A stretch of 39,206 bases of DNA from an uncultured Clostridia bacterium (GCA_947383095.1 CANDBZ010000006.1:1-39206), one strand, 5' to 3'; counted from the stretch's first letter, positions 1-8,665 are shown. Numbers and translations are program-made. The notes: generated by a model not told the origin, from the sequence alone.

Positions 1-37
1 TTGGTGACTGGAGTTCAGACGTGTGCTCTTCCGATCT
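1..37. other. Illumina TruSeq read-2 adapter left on contig
   Basis: Bases 4-37 match the TruSeq read-2 adapter as I know it (begins GTGACTGGAGTTC, ends GCTCTTCCGATCT). Bases 1-3 would be the tail of an index. The sequence is synthetic, so any reading frame entering it is artificial. Biological sequence starts at about 38. Confidence 0.98.
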
Positions 38-332
38 CCTCTTCGACCGATACGCCGAATTTCGCCGCATACGTTGAATTTTTATTGCTGTTAAATGCAG
101 ATGCGACGTTTACGCCCGCAACGGGAACGGAGGAAACATCCTGCGCCTGGGCTGCTCTGCCGTACTTTTCCACTCCTTTTGCAGCAATCGCAAAATTTGA
201 ATTATTTACCGCAACCAAGGCAGAAGTAAAAATCAATGAAAAAAGCAAAGCGAACAAAACCGCCTTGAACGCAACCTGCGCAACATGCCTTAAAGTCACT
301 CTGTTTGTGCCGTCAAGCTTGTTTCTTCTCAT
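38..332 (-). CDS. Secreted or membrane-anchored protein, 3' end missing
   Basis: About 98 codons are visible before the frame runs into adapter sequence, so the C-terminus is missing. The N-terminus is basic, followed by a hydrophobic stretch at about residues 20-41 (FKAVLFALLFSLIFTSALVA). The next segment is rich in Ala, Ser, Asn and Val, which suggests a signal peptide or signal anchor with an exported portion. The ATG at 332 is preceded by GGGAG only 3 nt away, which is tight. An in-frame ATG at 380 is the alternative start. No family is recognised. The gene follows the terminator of the PHP gene and a palindrome at 427-441, so it probably has its own promoter. The apparent C-terminal residues after GVSVEEE are adapter translation. 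Confidence 0.5.
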
Positions 333-426
333 AATCTCCCATATATGCCGCGCGCTACGCGCACAGCGCACATATAACATCTTTTTTTATTTTATAATAT
401 ACGTACAATCTTTTCAAGAAAAATAT

Positions 427-441
427 TTGACAAATTGTCAA
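427..441. promoter_or_regulatory. Perfect 15-bp palindrome, candidate operator
   Basis: TTGACAAATTGTCAA is a perfect inverted repeat with 7-bp arms around one A. It lies about 95 bp upstream of the truncated secreted-protein gene and just upstream of an AT-rich stretch holding weak -10-like sequences (391-401). Its form fits a dimeric repressor site. The regulator is unknown. Confidence 0.45.
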
Positions 442-527
442 CTTTCGCAGTAAATTTGTGTAAACTTCAATTCCGCAACTTTAGATATACGGTTTTTTGC
501 TTTTAAAATTTTACTTCGCGCATAAAT

Positions 528-555
528 ATAAAAAACGCGCTATACTGCGCGCTTT
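528..555 (-). terminator. Intrinsic terminator after the PHP gene
   Basis: On the minus strand AAAGCGCGC and GCGCGTTTT pair (with one G-T) around a 6-nt AGTATA loop and run into a T tract. It lies 8 bp beyond the stop codon of the PHP gene and would end the spoIIE-tilS-hpt-cca-rmuC-PHP transcript. Confidence 0.8.
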
Positions 556-562
556 ATGGTAT

Positions 563-1357
563 CTAACGATATATTTTCAATTTTTTGAGCGTGAGCTCAT
601 CCGGACAATAAGCAAAATCTCTGTCTTCGTCTCCGTGATAATCGCTGCCGCCAGTCGCCGTCAATTTGTATTTGCGGCAGAGCGCGTTGAGCGCGGCTCG
701 GTCCGCGTCGGTATGCCCGGGATAGTTGACCTCCATCCCCCTCAAACCGAACTTCGCAAGCCCGTCGACAAGCATATTCAGCTTTCCGTCGACAAGAAAT
801 CTCTTGGGATGCGCGAGGCTCGCAAAACCGCCGCAGTCGTTTATCATTTTTATTGCCTCGATAGGAGTCACGCGCCGCACCGCGCAATACGCGCTCGCGC
901 CTGTTTTCAGGTATTTTTCAAATGCTTCGTTTGTATCTCTGCAAAAGCCCTGCGCCACCATGGCGCGCGCGATATTCATGCGCCCGACTCCGCGCGCGGC
1001 AAAATCCATATCGAGCTTGACGCCTAAATCGCGCAGCTTTTTGCCTATCTCTACGTTTCTCTGCGCGCGTTGATTTTGCACGCCCTCGAGCGCGGTAAGA
1101 AATGCTTCGTCCTTATCGTCTATGTTATAGCCCAAGATGTGGATTTCGCACACCGTATATGCCGAGATCTCTATGCCCTTGACAAAACCGATACCTCTGC
1201 CTCTCGCCGCCTCCTCCGCCTGCGCGATGCCGCCCACGGTATCGTGATCGGTGACGGCAAGGATATCTATACCCTTTTGCACAGCCCGATCCACGACCTC
1301 GGCGGGCGTGAGCTTGCCGTCGGATGCTGTCGTATGTATGTGTAAATCGGCTTTCAT
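563..1357 (-). CDS. PHP-domain phosphoesterase, RNase AM / YciV type
   Basis: This 264-residue protein is built as a PHP (polymerase and histidinol phosphatase) domain. It has the N-terminal metal motif DLHIHTTASDG (His6, His8), the second motif VTDHDT near residue 38, and later metal-ligand segments SLAHPKR and GGSDYHG. Length and the YciV-like layout suggest a 3',5'-nucleoside bisphosphate phosphatase or 5'-3' exonuclease trimming RNA ends; that specificity is inferred. The ATG is preceded by GGAGG at good spacing. It is the last gene of the leftward tilS-hpt-cca-rmuC run, 43 bp after rmuC, and is followed directly by a terminator. Cytoplasmic. Confidence 0.85.
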   Translation of the reverse strand: MKADLHIHTTASDGKLTPAEVVDRAVQKGIDILAVTDHDTVGGIAQAEEAARGRGIGFVKGIEISAYTVCEIHILGYNIDDKDEAFLTALEGVQNQRAQRNVEIGKKLRDLGVKLDMDFAARGVGRMNIARAMVAQGFCRDTNEAFEKYLKTGASAYCAVRRVTPIEAIKMINDCGGFASLAHPKRFLVDGKLNMLVDGLAKFGLRGMEVNYPGHTDADRAALNALCRKYKLTATGGSDYHGDEDRDFAYCPDELTLKKLKIYR

Positions 1358-1400
1358 TAAAACCTCCGTTGCGTCGGCGCTCCGCCCTCAAGCGGAGCTG

Positions 1401-2696
1401 TCATTCGATTATTTCAAAATTTTCCTCTGCTTCCGCATCGGCGGGCAGATATGCGGGCTCTTCTCCCGCGATGACGCTCACCTTATCAAGCTTTTTGCGT
1501 ATGTATTCTGTGCGTTTCTCCGCATTAGATAGCGTGTTTTGCACGCCCGCGAGCTTATCGCCCGTCTGTTGCAGCAGCTTGCTGAATTTCTCGAAGTCGC
1601 CTATAAAGCCCTGCAACAGCTTGCCTATCTCCGTGCTGCGCTTCTCAAGCGCGACGCTCTTGAAGCCCATTTGCAGGCTGTTGAGCAGCGCGGCGATAGT
1701 CGTGGGACCGCACACCATCACGCGGCATCTCGTCTGCACGTCCTCCACCAGACCCTCGCGCTTTATCACCTCGGCGTAAAGTCCCTCCGTCGGCAGATAC
1801 ATTATCGCGAAATCCGTCGTCTTGGGCGGCTTGACGTATTTGTTGCGTATGCTCATAGCCTCCGCCTTTACCCTTGCCGCCAGCGCCTTGCCCGCGCTTT
1901 CAACGCCCTCCGCGTCCGCTCTGTCCGCCGCCTCCGCAAGCCGAGCGTAGTCCTCGATAGGGAACTTCGCGTCTATGGGCAGCAAAACCTCTCCGTCGCC
2001 GTTGCCCGGCATTCTTATGACAAAATCCACCGCGTCGTCGCTGCCGCGCGTAAGCCGCACCTGTCTGTCGTATTGCTCCGGCACCAGTATCTGCGCCAAC
2101 AGGCTTTCAAGCGCCACTTCTCCCCAGGTGCCGCGGGTCTTGACGTTTTTGAAAATTCTGTTTAGGTCGCTCACTCCCGTTTGCAGACTTTGAAGCTCGC
2201 CGAAGGTACGGTTGATCTCCTCCAATCTGTCGTTGACGATCTTGAAGGATTGATTGAACCTCTGCTCCAGCGTGCTGCTCAACTTTTCGTCCACCGTCTC
2301 GCGCATTTTTTCAAGCTGCTTGGCGTTGTCGTTGCGCACCTCGCTTATCGTCCTCATATTCGCGTCCTTGACGTCGTTTAGAGTCCGCACCACGTCCTCC
2401 CTCAACCTCTCGAGACGCGCGTCGGTGGAAAGCATAAACCTGTCAAATCTCTCCTGCACCTGCTTTGAGTTTTCGTTTTGCGCGTTAAGCGAGCCAGCGA
2501 GCATGGAGTTGTTCATTCTCATGGAGTTGTCGATAGCTTCCTTCAGCCTATAGTTTTCCTCGCGCACGTCGTCGAGCGTGACTTCGCCGCGCCCTGCTCT
2601 TTTATACCTTAAAAGCGCGTACAGCCCGACGGCGATAGCCGCCAACCCCAAAACAATGCATATAGCAAGCATCACGTAAATTCCGGTCAAATCCAT
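1401..2696 (-). CDS. rmuC: DNA recombination protein RmuC
   Basis: This 431-residue protein has one N-terminal membrane helix (about residues 6-28), a long coiled coil (about 45-175) and the RmuC domain after it. The domain includes GTWGEVALESLL, IDAKFPIEDYARL, the YLPTEGLYAEV segment and GPTTIAALLNSLQMGF. RmuC proteins resemble restriction-type nucleases and limit inversions at short inverted repeats. The lysine of DAKFP fits the nuclease-like core. Length is typical. The start lies 2 bp after the cca stop codon, so the two are translationally linked. Function is by family resemblance. Confidence 0.93.
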   Translation of the reverse strand: MDLTGIYVMLAICIVLGLAAIAVGLYALLRYKRAGRGEVTLDDVREENYRLKEAIDNSMRMNNSMLAGSLNAQNENSKQVQERFDRFMLSTDARLERLREDVVRTLNDVKDANMRTISEVRNDNAKQLEKMRETVDEKLSSTLEQRFNQSFKIVNDRLEEINRTFGELQSLQTGVSDLNRIFKNVKTRGTWGEVALESLLAQILVPEQYDRQVRLTRGSDDAVDFVIRMPGNGDGEVLLPIDAKFPIEDYARLAEAADRADAEGVESAGKALAARVKAEAMSIRNKYVKPPKTTDFAIMYLPTEGLYAEVIKREGLVEDVQTRCRVMVCGPTTIAALLNSLQMGFKSVALEKRSTEIGKLLQGFIGDFEKFSKLLQQTGDKLAGVQNTLSNAEKRTEYIRKKLDKVSVIAGEEPAYLPADAEAEENFEIIE

Positions 2697-2698
2697 AC

Positions 2699-4234
2699 CT
2701 ACACCTTATCTTCGTATTTCTCCGCGGACTGCATTGCGAGCAGCCGCTTTTTTGCGTATTCCAGCGCTCTGTCTCTGTCGTTGAGCGCGGGATTGAGCAC
2801 GGTATCCTCCCACAGACGTTTCAAAATCTCGCCGATCTGTCTGTCCTGCGCGCCGAGAGCCCCGATATCGTTGCCGTCAACCTTGAGTTGCTTTATGCAA
2901 AGCGGAGTGCCGTCCTTTTTGACCTCCTCCCACGCCTCGCGCAAGGTATTGCGCTCCGGCTTGTTTCCGTTTGAAGCCTCGCAGTCCGCGTCGCGCAAAT
3001 CGCACAGCCCCTCCATTATCCCACTATGCTCCGCGGCAAATCTGCGCAGCTTATGCGGCGACATGTCTCCGCGCAGATCGGTCATGTGGTATTTTACGAT
3101 ATCCGTTATGCGCGACTTCTCCGCATTGGAAAACTTAAATCTGTCGAGGACGCTCCTCGCGATATCCGCGCCTATGAGCTCGTGGCCGCGCATGCTTTTA
3201 CCGTCGTTTCTCGCAAGCGCGAGGGGCTTGCCCGCGTCGTGCAACAGCGCCGCCCATCTCAAATCAGGCGGAGAAAGCTCAAACGCCTTGAGCGTGTGCC
3301 CGTATACGTCGTACAAATGATATTGCTTTTTTTGCTCCACGCCCTTGAGCGCGGCTATCTCCGGCAACAGTATGTCGATAAGCCCCAGCCCGTCGAGCAG
3401 CGTCCAACCCCGCACGTGCGGAGCTACGTAGCGATCCGACTGTACAGACTGTTCCGCCGATATCGGGTCCGCGCTTTGTTTTTCGCTCGCGGGATTTTTT
3501 GCGCGCTCGTAGGATTTGAAAATTTTATTTGCTTCTTCTGCCGCGCCTATACCGTTATCTTCGTTGTTCGACGTTATCGCCGCGTTCTTTGCAGAGATAT
3601 CCGAGACGAAAATTTTATTCAGCTCGTCGCGTATGCGCTCCGCCGTTATATCCTTCACACGCCAGGCGTTGCGCTTTGCCGCGCTCCAGGTCTCGGCTTC
3701 TATATCGAAGCCGAGCTCGCACGCAAACCTCACAAGGCGCAGTATGCGCAGCCCGTCCGCCCCGAACACCTTTTCGGGATCGTCCGCCGCGCTCAAAACT
3801 CTTGCTCCTATGTCCTCAACGCCGCCCAAAGGATCGACGATCTCGCCGCTTGCGATATCGAGATAAACCGCGTTACATTTGAAATCCCGCCTGCGCGCGT
3901 CCTCCTCTATGCTGTCCGTAAACCTTACGCTGTCGGGCGCATGCGCTCCGCCTGCCCTGTCATAGCTGTCTACGCGAAACGCCGTGTACTCCACGGTAAA
4001 ATTTTTTGTGCTTATATGCACCGTGCCCATTCGCAGGTTTTTGTCCGAAACTGTAAAATCGCTGTTTAAAAGTATGCTTTTGACCTGTTCAACCCTCAAT
4101 TTCGAGCAAACGTCAACGTCTCCGCTATCATTACCGAGCAATCCGTCGCGCACGTATCCGCCCACCGCATACAGCGTGGAATAGGGCGCGAAAAGCGAAG
4201 CAAGTCTCTTCAGTTTTACGTTGTCAACCGCCAT
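2699..4234 (-). CDS. cca: CCA-adding tRNA nucleotidyltransferase with HD domain
   Basis: Class II nucleotidyltransferase of 511 residues. Head motifs are GGYVRD (25-30), the metal pair DVDV (39-42), RRDFKCNA (about 125-132) and RILRLVRF (163-170). A C-terminal HD phosphohydrolase domain carries LLHDAGKP (His332-Asp333). The family adds or repairs the 3' CCA of tRNA. The one tRNA here already encodes CCA, so repair or poly(A)-type activity is possible. Residues about 213-275 are an unusual low-complexity insert rich in Asn, Glu, Ala and Ser between the neck and HD regions. The start overlaps the hpt 3' end by 11 bp, and its GGAGG lies inside hpt. Confidence 0.88.
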   Translation of the reverse strand: MAVDNVKLKRLASLFAPYSTLYAVGGYVRDGLLGNDSGDVDVCSKLRVEQVKSILLNSDFTVSDKNLRMGTVHISTKNFTVEYTAFRVDSYDRAGGAHAPDSVRFTDSIEEDARRRDFKCNAVYLDIASGEIVDPLGGVEDIGARVLSAADDPEKVFGADGLRILRLVRFACELGFDIEAETWSAAKRNAWRVKDITAERIRDELNKIFVSDISAKNAAITSNNEDNGIGAAEEANKIFKSYERAKNPASEKQSADPISAEQSVQSDRYVAPHVRGWTLLDGLGLIDILLPEIAALKGVEQKKQYHLYDVYGHTLKAFELSPPDLRWAALLHDAGKPLALARNDGKSMRGHELIGADIARSVLDRFKFSNAEKSRITDIVKYHMTDLRGDMSPHKLRRFAAEHSGIMEGLCDLRDADCEASNGNKPERNTLREAWEEVKKDGTPLCIKQLKVDGNDIGALGAQDRQIGEILKRLWEDTVLNPALNDRDRALEYAKKRLLAMQSAEKYEDKV

Positions 4235-4766
4235 ATACCTCCGGCGAAAGCACGCATACGTCGGGCAAATGTCTCAACTTCTGATTGTAATCCAGACCGT
4301 AACCGACCACAAATTCGTTTTCTATTTCAAATCCAATATAGTCGCCCTCGAACTCAACCTTGCGGCGAGAGGGCTTGTCGAGCAACGAGCATATCTTCAG
4401 CGACTTCGGCTCGCGCGCGGCAAGCAGCTTTTTGAGATAAGACAACGTCACTCCGGTATCTATGATGTCCTCGACGATTATGATGTTTTTGCCCTTTATA
4501 GGCTCGGACAGGTCCTTGACCATCTTCACTTCGCCGCTTGTGCTGGTGCCCGCTCCGTAGCTCGATACGGCGATAAAATCGATCTCCACGTCTCCGTCTA
4601 TCTCTCTTATCAGGTCGGCAAAAAACACGCAGCCGCCGCGCAGCGTACAGACCAAAGTTATGCTCTCCCCCTTAAAATCCTCTGATATCCGCTTGCCCAA
4701 TTCCCTGACCCGCGCGGCTATCGTATTCTTATCGACAAGTATCTTCTTGATTTCGTTTCCGTACAT
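4224..4766 (-). CDS. hpt: Hypoxanthine phosphoribosyltransferase
   Basis: This 180-residue purine-salvage enzyme converts hypoxanthine (and usually guanine) plus PRPP to IMP or GMP. The PRPP-binding signature VEDIIDTGVTL is at about residues 98-108, the CTLRGG loop is near 40-45, and SSYGAGTSTSG forms the flexible catalytic loop. I chose the ATG at 4766 because GGAGAAAG precedes it and the product has the usual family length; an upstream in-frame extension to 4820 lacks a clear ribosome site. It sits between tilS and cca. The tilS-hpt pairing is conserved across Firmicutes. Confidence 0.93.
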   Translation of the reverse strand: MYGNEIKKILVDKNTIAARVRELGKRISEDFKGESITLVCTLRGGCVFFADLIREIDGDVEIDFIAVSSYGAGTSTSGEVKMVKDLSEPIKGKNIIIVEDIIDTGVTLSYLKKLLAAREPKSLKICSLLDKPSRRKVEFEGDYIGFEIENEFVVGYGLDYNQKLRHLPDVCVLSPEVYGG

Positions 4767-4825
4767 CTTACTTTCTCCGTTGTTTATTATATCTCGCTCC
4801 ATGCGACTTTTTCGTCGCACGGCAA

Positions 4826-6148
4826 TTATTTTTCAAGCTTAAGCTCATATACCCGCCGCGTCGTTTCGTCGATCCTCACGTCCTCGGAAATATCCACCCC
4901 GAACACCGCCAACACTCTGTTGCCGACCGCGACCACCTTCAGCCCGTCTCTCTCCCTCAACGGATATTTTTTATCCGTGAGATAGTCCCCGAGGCTCTTT
5001 GTGCCTCCGCCGAATTTTTTGATAACGTCGCCGTCCTCGCGCGACCTTATGACCGCTTCCCGCGGTATCTTATCCGCATCCACAAACAAACGTCCTGTTG
5101 CGATATTTTTCCTCGCGTGATCCAAATCAACGGTTTTCACGCAAACGCCGGAGCCTTCAAAGACCCCCTCTTCAAACGCTCTTCTTTCAAAACGGTACGG
5201 CTGCGCGTTAAGAGCGAAAACAAGGCGATCGCCGTCCTTGTGGACGTTGAGACCGTGAGTCAGATTCAGATATTTTCCGTTTTCCCCACGCGCCAGACCG
5301 AGCGCGAGCTTAAGGTGCTTTTCCTCTATGTCCTGCCTCACTCCGAGCTCCGCCGCAGCGCGCGTTATCAATCGCTTTCCGATAGTCGTATTCGCGCAAT
5401 CGGATGTTTTTATATGCACTTCGCCGTTTTTAACGGCGATTTGCGGCATTTGCTCCTCTATATAAGCGTCAGCCTCCGCGGCGTTTCGCGCAAGCCTCGC
5501 CACCTTGTCGCACAGGTCGGGAAACCTTGTTTTCAATCTTGCGATCTCGCCGCGCAAAAAATTGCGTGTGTAGCTTTCGTCGTCGTTTGTGGCGTCGTCA
5601 ACGTATTGCAAACCGTTGCGCTCTATATAATCGTCGATATCGGCGCGAGTATACTCCAACAACGGACGGATGTACCTGCCGTTTACCTCTTTCATACCGG
5701 CGAGACCTCTTATCCCCGTCCCGCGCAATATGCGCATAAGCACTGTTTCCGCCTGATCGTCCGCATGATGCGCAAGCGCGATAAAATCGCATTTGCCCGC
5801 GTCGAGCAATCCGTCGAAAATGCGATAGCGCAGTATCCTCGCCGCCTGCTCCAGCGTATATCCGTTTTCCTTTGCAAACGACGGCGCGTCCACACCGTAC
5901 GAGCAAAGCTCTATTCCCCACGATTTGCATAGCTCCGCAACGAATTTGCTGTCGCGCACACTCTCTTCGCCGCGTATGCCGTGCTCGACGTTTACGGCAA
6001 TAACGTTCGCTCCGCTTTGCTTGAGGATATGCAAAAGCGCGACGGAATCCCGTCCGCCGCTCACCGCCGCTCCTATCCTCGACATCATCGGGTCAAAGGC
6101 AGTATCGCAAAGCAGATTTTCAAGTGAAACGCGCAATTCTTTCGACAT
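4826..6148 (-). CDS. tilS: tRNA(Ile)-lysidine synthase TilS
   Basis: PP-loop ATPase of 440 residues that converts cytidine 34 of tRNA-Ile(CAU) to lysidine, making the tRNA read AUA. The PP-loop SGGRDS is at residues 30-35, followed by NVEHGIRGEES and HHADDQAETVLMRILRGTG, all typical of TilS. A C-terminal TilS_C region contains KFGGGTKSLGDYLTDKKYP. A TTG at 6166 would add six residues, but the ATG at 6148 fits better. No Shine-Dalgarno sequence precedes it. A sigma-A promoter ends 6 nt upstream, predicting leaderless translation. It lies between spoIIE and hpt. Confidence 0.93.
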   Translation of the reverse strand: MSKELRVSLENLLCDTAFDPMMSRIGAAVSGGRDSVALLHILKQSGANVIAVNVEHGIRGEESVRDSKFVAELCKSWGIELCSYGVDAPSFAKENGYTLEQAARILRYRIFDGLLDAGKCDFIALAHHADDQAETVLMRILRGTGIRGLAGMKEVNGRYIRPLLEYTRADIDDYIERNGLQYVDDATNDDESYTRNFLRGEIARLKTRFPDLCDKVARLARNAAEADAYIEEQMPQIAVKNGEVHIKTSDCANTTIGKRLITRAAAELGVRQDIEEKHLKLALGLARGENGKYLNLTHGLNVHKDGDRLVFALNAQPYRFERRAFEEGVFEGSGVCVKTVDLDHARKNIATGRLFVDADKIPREAVIRSREDGDVIKKFGGGTKSLGDYLTDKKYPLRERDGLKVVAVGNRVLAVFGVDISEDVRIDETTRRVYELKLEK

Positions 6149-6154
6149 ATTCCG

Positions 6155-6183
6155 ATTATACAGCAAAAATCGGGAAATGACAA
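6155..6183 (-). promoter_or_regulatory. Sigma-A promoter of tilS, leaderless geometry
   Basis: On the minus strand TTGTCA (6183-6178), a 17-bp spacer and a perfect TATAAT (6160-6155) are followed by only 6 nt before the tilS ATG. Transcription should begin at or next to the A of the start codon. It lies between the spoIIE stop codon and tilS, so tilS can be expressed independently of sporulation. Confidence 0.75.
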
Positions 6184-6208
6184 GACGCTGCGACGCATAT
6201 ATGCATTT

Positions 6209-8503
6209 TCAGATACAGAAAACGCGCATGACCATGACCGTACAATCGTCTTCCGCGCCGTTTTGCTTCGCCTTTTTAAGCAGACCGTCCGCAAGCGTCT
6301 GCGGATTGACTGTATCCAGCGCGTCCACCGTCTCCATTACCCCTCTGCTTTCCAGCGCGTCGAAAACGCCGTCCGACATCATTATGAGCATATCGCCGTC
6401 AAACAGCTGATATCTGCTTGTCAATGGTTGCACGCCTTCCAGAGCCCCCGCGGGCGGGAGAGTGCACGACAGCACCTCCACATTGTCGCGCCTGACGATA
6501 AAGCTGCTTGCAGACCCGAGCTTTATCACGTCCAATCCTCCGCTCGAGGTGTCTATGACCGCTATATCCAAGGTGGAAAAGCTCTCCTCCATGCTCAATC
6601 TCAACAGCTTGTTGACCAGGCTCAAAATAATGCCGTTGTCAAAGCCCGCTCTGTAAAAGCCCTCTATCATATTGACGGCGTCTCTGCTTATCTTTGCCGC
6701 CTGCTCGCCGCTGCCCATGCCGTCGCATATCGCAAACAGCCTTCTGCTTCGCGAGGGACAAAGTATGCTTCTGCTGTCGCCGGATACGCTCTCCGCGTCT
6801 CTGTTTTCCTCCGCAATGCCGTACGCCACCTCGTATATGGGCGCGCTGTCGAGATAAACGAGCTTATGCGAGCCTCTGTCCTCTATCCTCGCCACCTCGA
6901 GCTTTGTCTTGAGATACCTCGACATTATGCGGGGCAACACGGCTTTTTGAGCGTCGCACGCGCGCACAAACATCGTCGCCGAGGTGTTTCCGCCCGTGCC
7001 GGAGACTATGATCTCGCTTGCGACGATGTTGTGCTTAAGCAATTCGGATTTGAGAAAATCCACCTCGTCGCCCGCAAAATTCACTTGTCTTCCGCAATCC
7101 GCAGCAAGCGAGTCAAGAACAAGGGCAATGCCCGCAAACTGCTCCGACATCATGCGTTTGCCAAGAGCCGCGCCGTCGCACGCCTCTCTCTTCTTCTTAT
7201 ACCCGTCGGCGGCGCTGTTGACGACCGTCGCGAGCGAATAGGTCTTGGAACACCTGCTCGTCACAAACGGCGGCATATCTACGATCGTGACCTTGCCTCT
7301 GTTGAGCGCCGCGTCCGCCATGGGCTTGAGGACGGAATAGGTGTCGTCGCCCAGCGCGGTAAAGCAGGACTCCCTGTCCGCGCATTTGCCGCAATAATTC
7401 TTGACGATATCCCGCGCAAGCCGCTCCGACGTATAGATCTCCTCGCCGTTTGTCACCGTCTCGAGGTTTTTGGACATGTCGTAAAACACGTCGCTTGCCG
7501 AATACAGCCTTGCCGCGAGTTCTCTGCCTCTGCGATTGACGATACCCGTAAACGCGCGGCGGTTGTCGCCCCTGCTCATACCCTTTAGCCGCACGAATAC
7601 GGACTTGGGTATACACACGCAAGCAACGGTCCCCACTGCCGTCATCGTCAAAGTCTGCCAGCCCGAGTCGCCGAATGCGCCGAACAGCCACAGCATTGCG
7701 GTTGCCGCAATCACGGCGAGAGCGGACGCCCATTTGGTAAATGGCGAAAACGCGACCGCCGACGCGCCCATTATAGCCACCGCGGCAAGCACCCGAAGGT
7801 CCGCTCCCGAGATGGCCGCACCCAAACCTAGCAGCAACGAAACGAACAATGTCGTCTGCGACTTAAAGCATGCCGACGAAAACAAGATCGCAAACCCCGC
7901 GACCGTGAAAAACAGGCTGAATTCATACACGGTCACTCCGCGCAAAGCATAGCCCGCAACGGCTGTCAATACGCCTGCGCATATGAGTTCGTCCACCGTC
8001 GCTCTGTGCAAATAGCCGCGGACGAACACCGCATATGCCGTTATGCCGCAGCAAAACGTGAGCACGACGGCTATAAGCGCGCTGACTGCGACCGATACAT
8101 AGGCTTGGTCAAACACACAACCGCAAACTATATACGGCGTCATGCCCGCGACGGCGCATATCGCCACAGCCCACAGCGGCACGTTGCGCTTGAACTTGAG
8201 ATATATCGCGTACATAACGGTCAACAGCAACACCGGCGATACGGAATACAGCAGCATCCACCAATCCAACGCAAACACGCAGCATGCGAGAATATATACG
8301 GGCGCGATTATCAGTATATTCTGTCTGGCGTACACAAGACCGCAAAACAGAGCCAGCGCGAACGCAAAGCCGAACTCGCCTATGGACGCCAACAAAAACA
8401 ACGCAAGGCACTCCGACACAAACCTTATCGCCGCGCCCTTTGACAGCTTCAAATCGAATGTGGGAAAGAATTTTCTCTCCGCACGCAATACACGTGTTTT
8501 CAT
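6209..8503 (-). CDS. spoIIE: Stage II sporulation protein E, PP2C phosphatase
   Basis: The layout is that of SpoIIE: an N-terminal half with about ten hydrophobic membrane segments, a central regulatory and oligomerisation region with Cys pairs (CGKCADRESC), and a C-terminal PP2C-type serine phosphatase. Phosphatase motifs include ICDGMGSGEQAA, the conserved LPPAG segment, MMSDGVFDAL and GAEDDCTVMV. In Bacillus, SpoIIE sits at the asymmetric septum and dephosphorylates SpoIIAA to activate sigma-F in the forespore. The frame is open to 8707, but that extension would cross the tRNA-Arg promoter and lacks a ribosome site. I therefore start at ATG 8503 (764 residues), without a strong Shine-Dalgarno sequence. 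Confidence 0.92.
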   Translation of the reverse strand: MKTRVLRAERKFFPTFDLKLSKGAAIRFVSECLALFLLASIGEFGFAFALALFCGLVYARQNILIIAPVYILACCVFALDWWMLLYSVSPVLLLTVMYAIYLKFKRNVPLWAVAICAVAGMTPYIVCGCVFDQAYVSVAVSALIAVVLTFCCGITAYAVFVRGYLHRATVDELICAGVLTAVAGYALRGVTVYEFSLFFTVAGFAILFSSACFKSQTTLFVSLLLGLGAAISGADLRVLAAVAIMGASAVAFSPFTKWASALAVIAATAMLWLFGAFGDSGWQTLTMTAVGTVACVCIPKSVFVRLKGMSRGDNRRAFTGIVNRRGRELAARLYSASDVFYDMSKNLETVTNGEEIYTSERLARDIVKNYCGKCADRESCFTALGDDTYSVLKPMADAALNRGKVTIVDMPPFVTSRCSKTYSLATVVNSAADGYKKKREACDGAALGKRMMSEQFAGIALVLDSLAADCGRQVNFAGDEVDFLKSELLKHNIVASEIIVSGTGGNTSATMFVRACDAQKAVLPRIMSRYLKTKLEVARIEDRGSHKLVYLDSAPIYEVAYGIAEENRDAESVSGDSRSILCPSRSRRLFAICDGMGSGEQAAKISRDAVNMIEGFYRAGFDNGIILSLVNKLLRLSMEESFSTLDIAVIDTSSGGLDVIKLGSASSFIVRRDNVEVLSCTLPPAGALEGVQPLTSRYQLFDGDMLIMMSDGVFDALESRGVMETVDALDTVNPQTLADGLLKKAKQNGAEDDCTVMVMRVFCI

Positions 8504-8556
8504 ACGAATATGATAAACCGCATATGCGTATAAAACATTTTCGTTTTTCAGGAAAC

Positions 8557-8567
8557 TTTGTCGCAAA
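8557..8567. promoter_or_regulatory. spoIIE: Possible Spo0A box upstream of spoIIE
   Basis: TTTGTCGCA on the plus strand (8557-8565) matches the 0A-box consensus TTTGTCGAA at 8 of 9 positions, about 55 bp upstream of the proposed spoIIE start. A poorer match, TTTGTGAAA (8611-8619, 7 of 9), lies further upstream. Spo0A activation of spoIIE is known in Bacillus; assigning these sites is inference. Confidence 0.35.
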
Positions 8568-8636
8568 AGCTTTTTTGATGTCAATAAAATTCCAAACAAA
8601 TCTTGCAAACTTTGTGAAAACAAAGCGCCCAAACGG

Positions 8637-8665
8637 TTGACAAAGCCTCGTGCAGCAACTATACT
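8637..8665 (+). promoter_or_regulatory. Sigma-A promoter of tRNA-Arg
   Basis: TTGACA (8637-8642), a 17-bp spacer and TATACT (8660-8665) lie 42 bp upstream of the mature tRNA 5' end. The near-consensus match fits a stable-RNA promoter. It overlaps the upstream region of the divergent spoIIE gene. Confidence 0.8.

Noticed and set aside
1-453. Plus-strand 150-residue reading frame at the left end
   Set aside because: Its N-terminus is translated adapter sequence, and the rest is antisense to the minus-strand secreted-protein gene.
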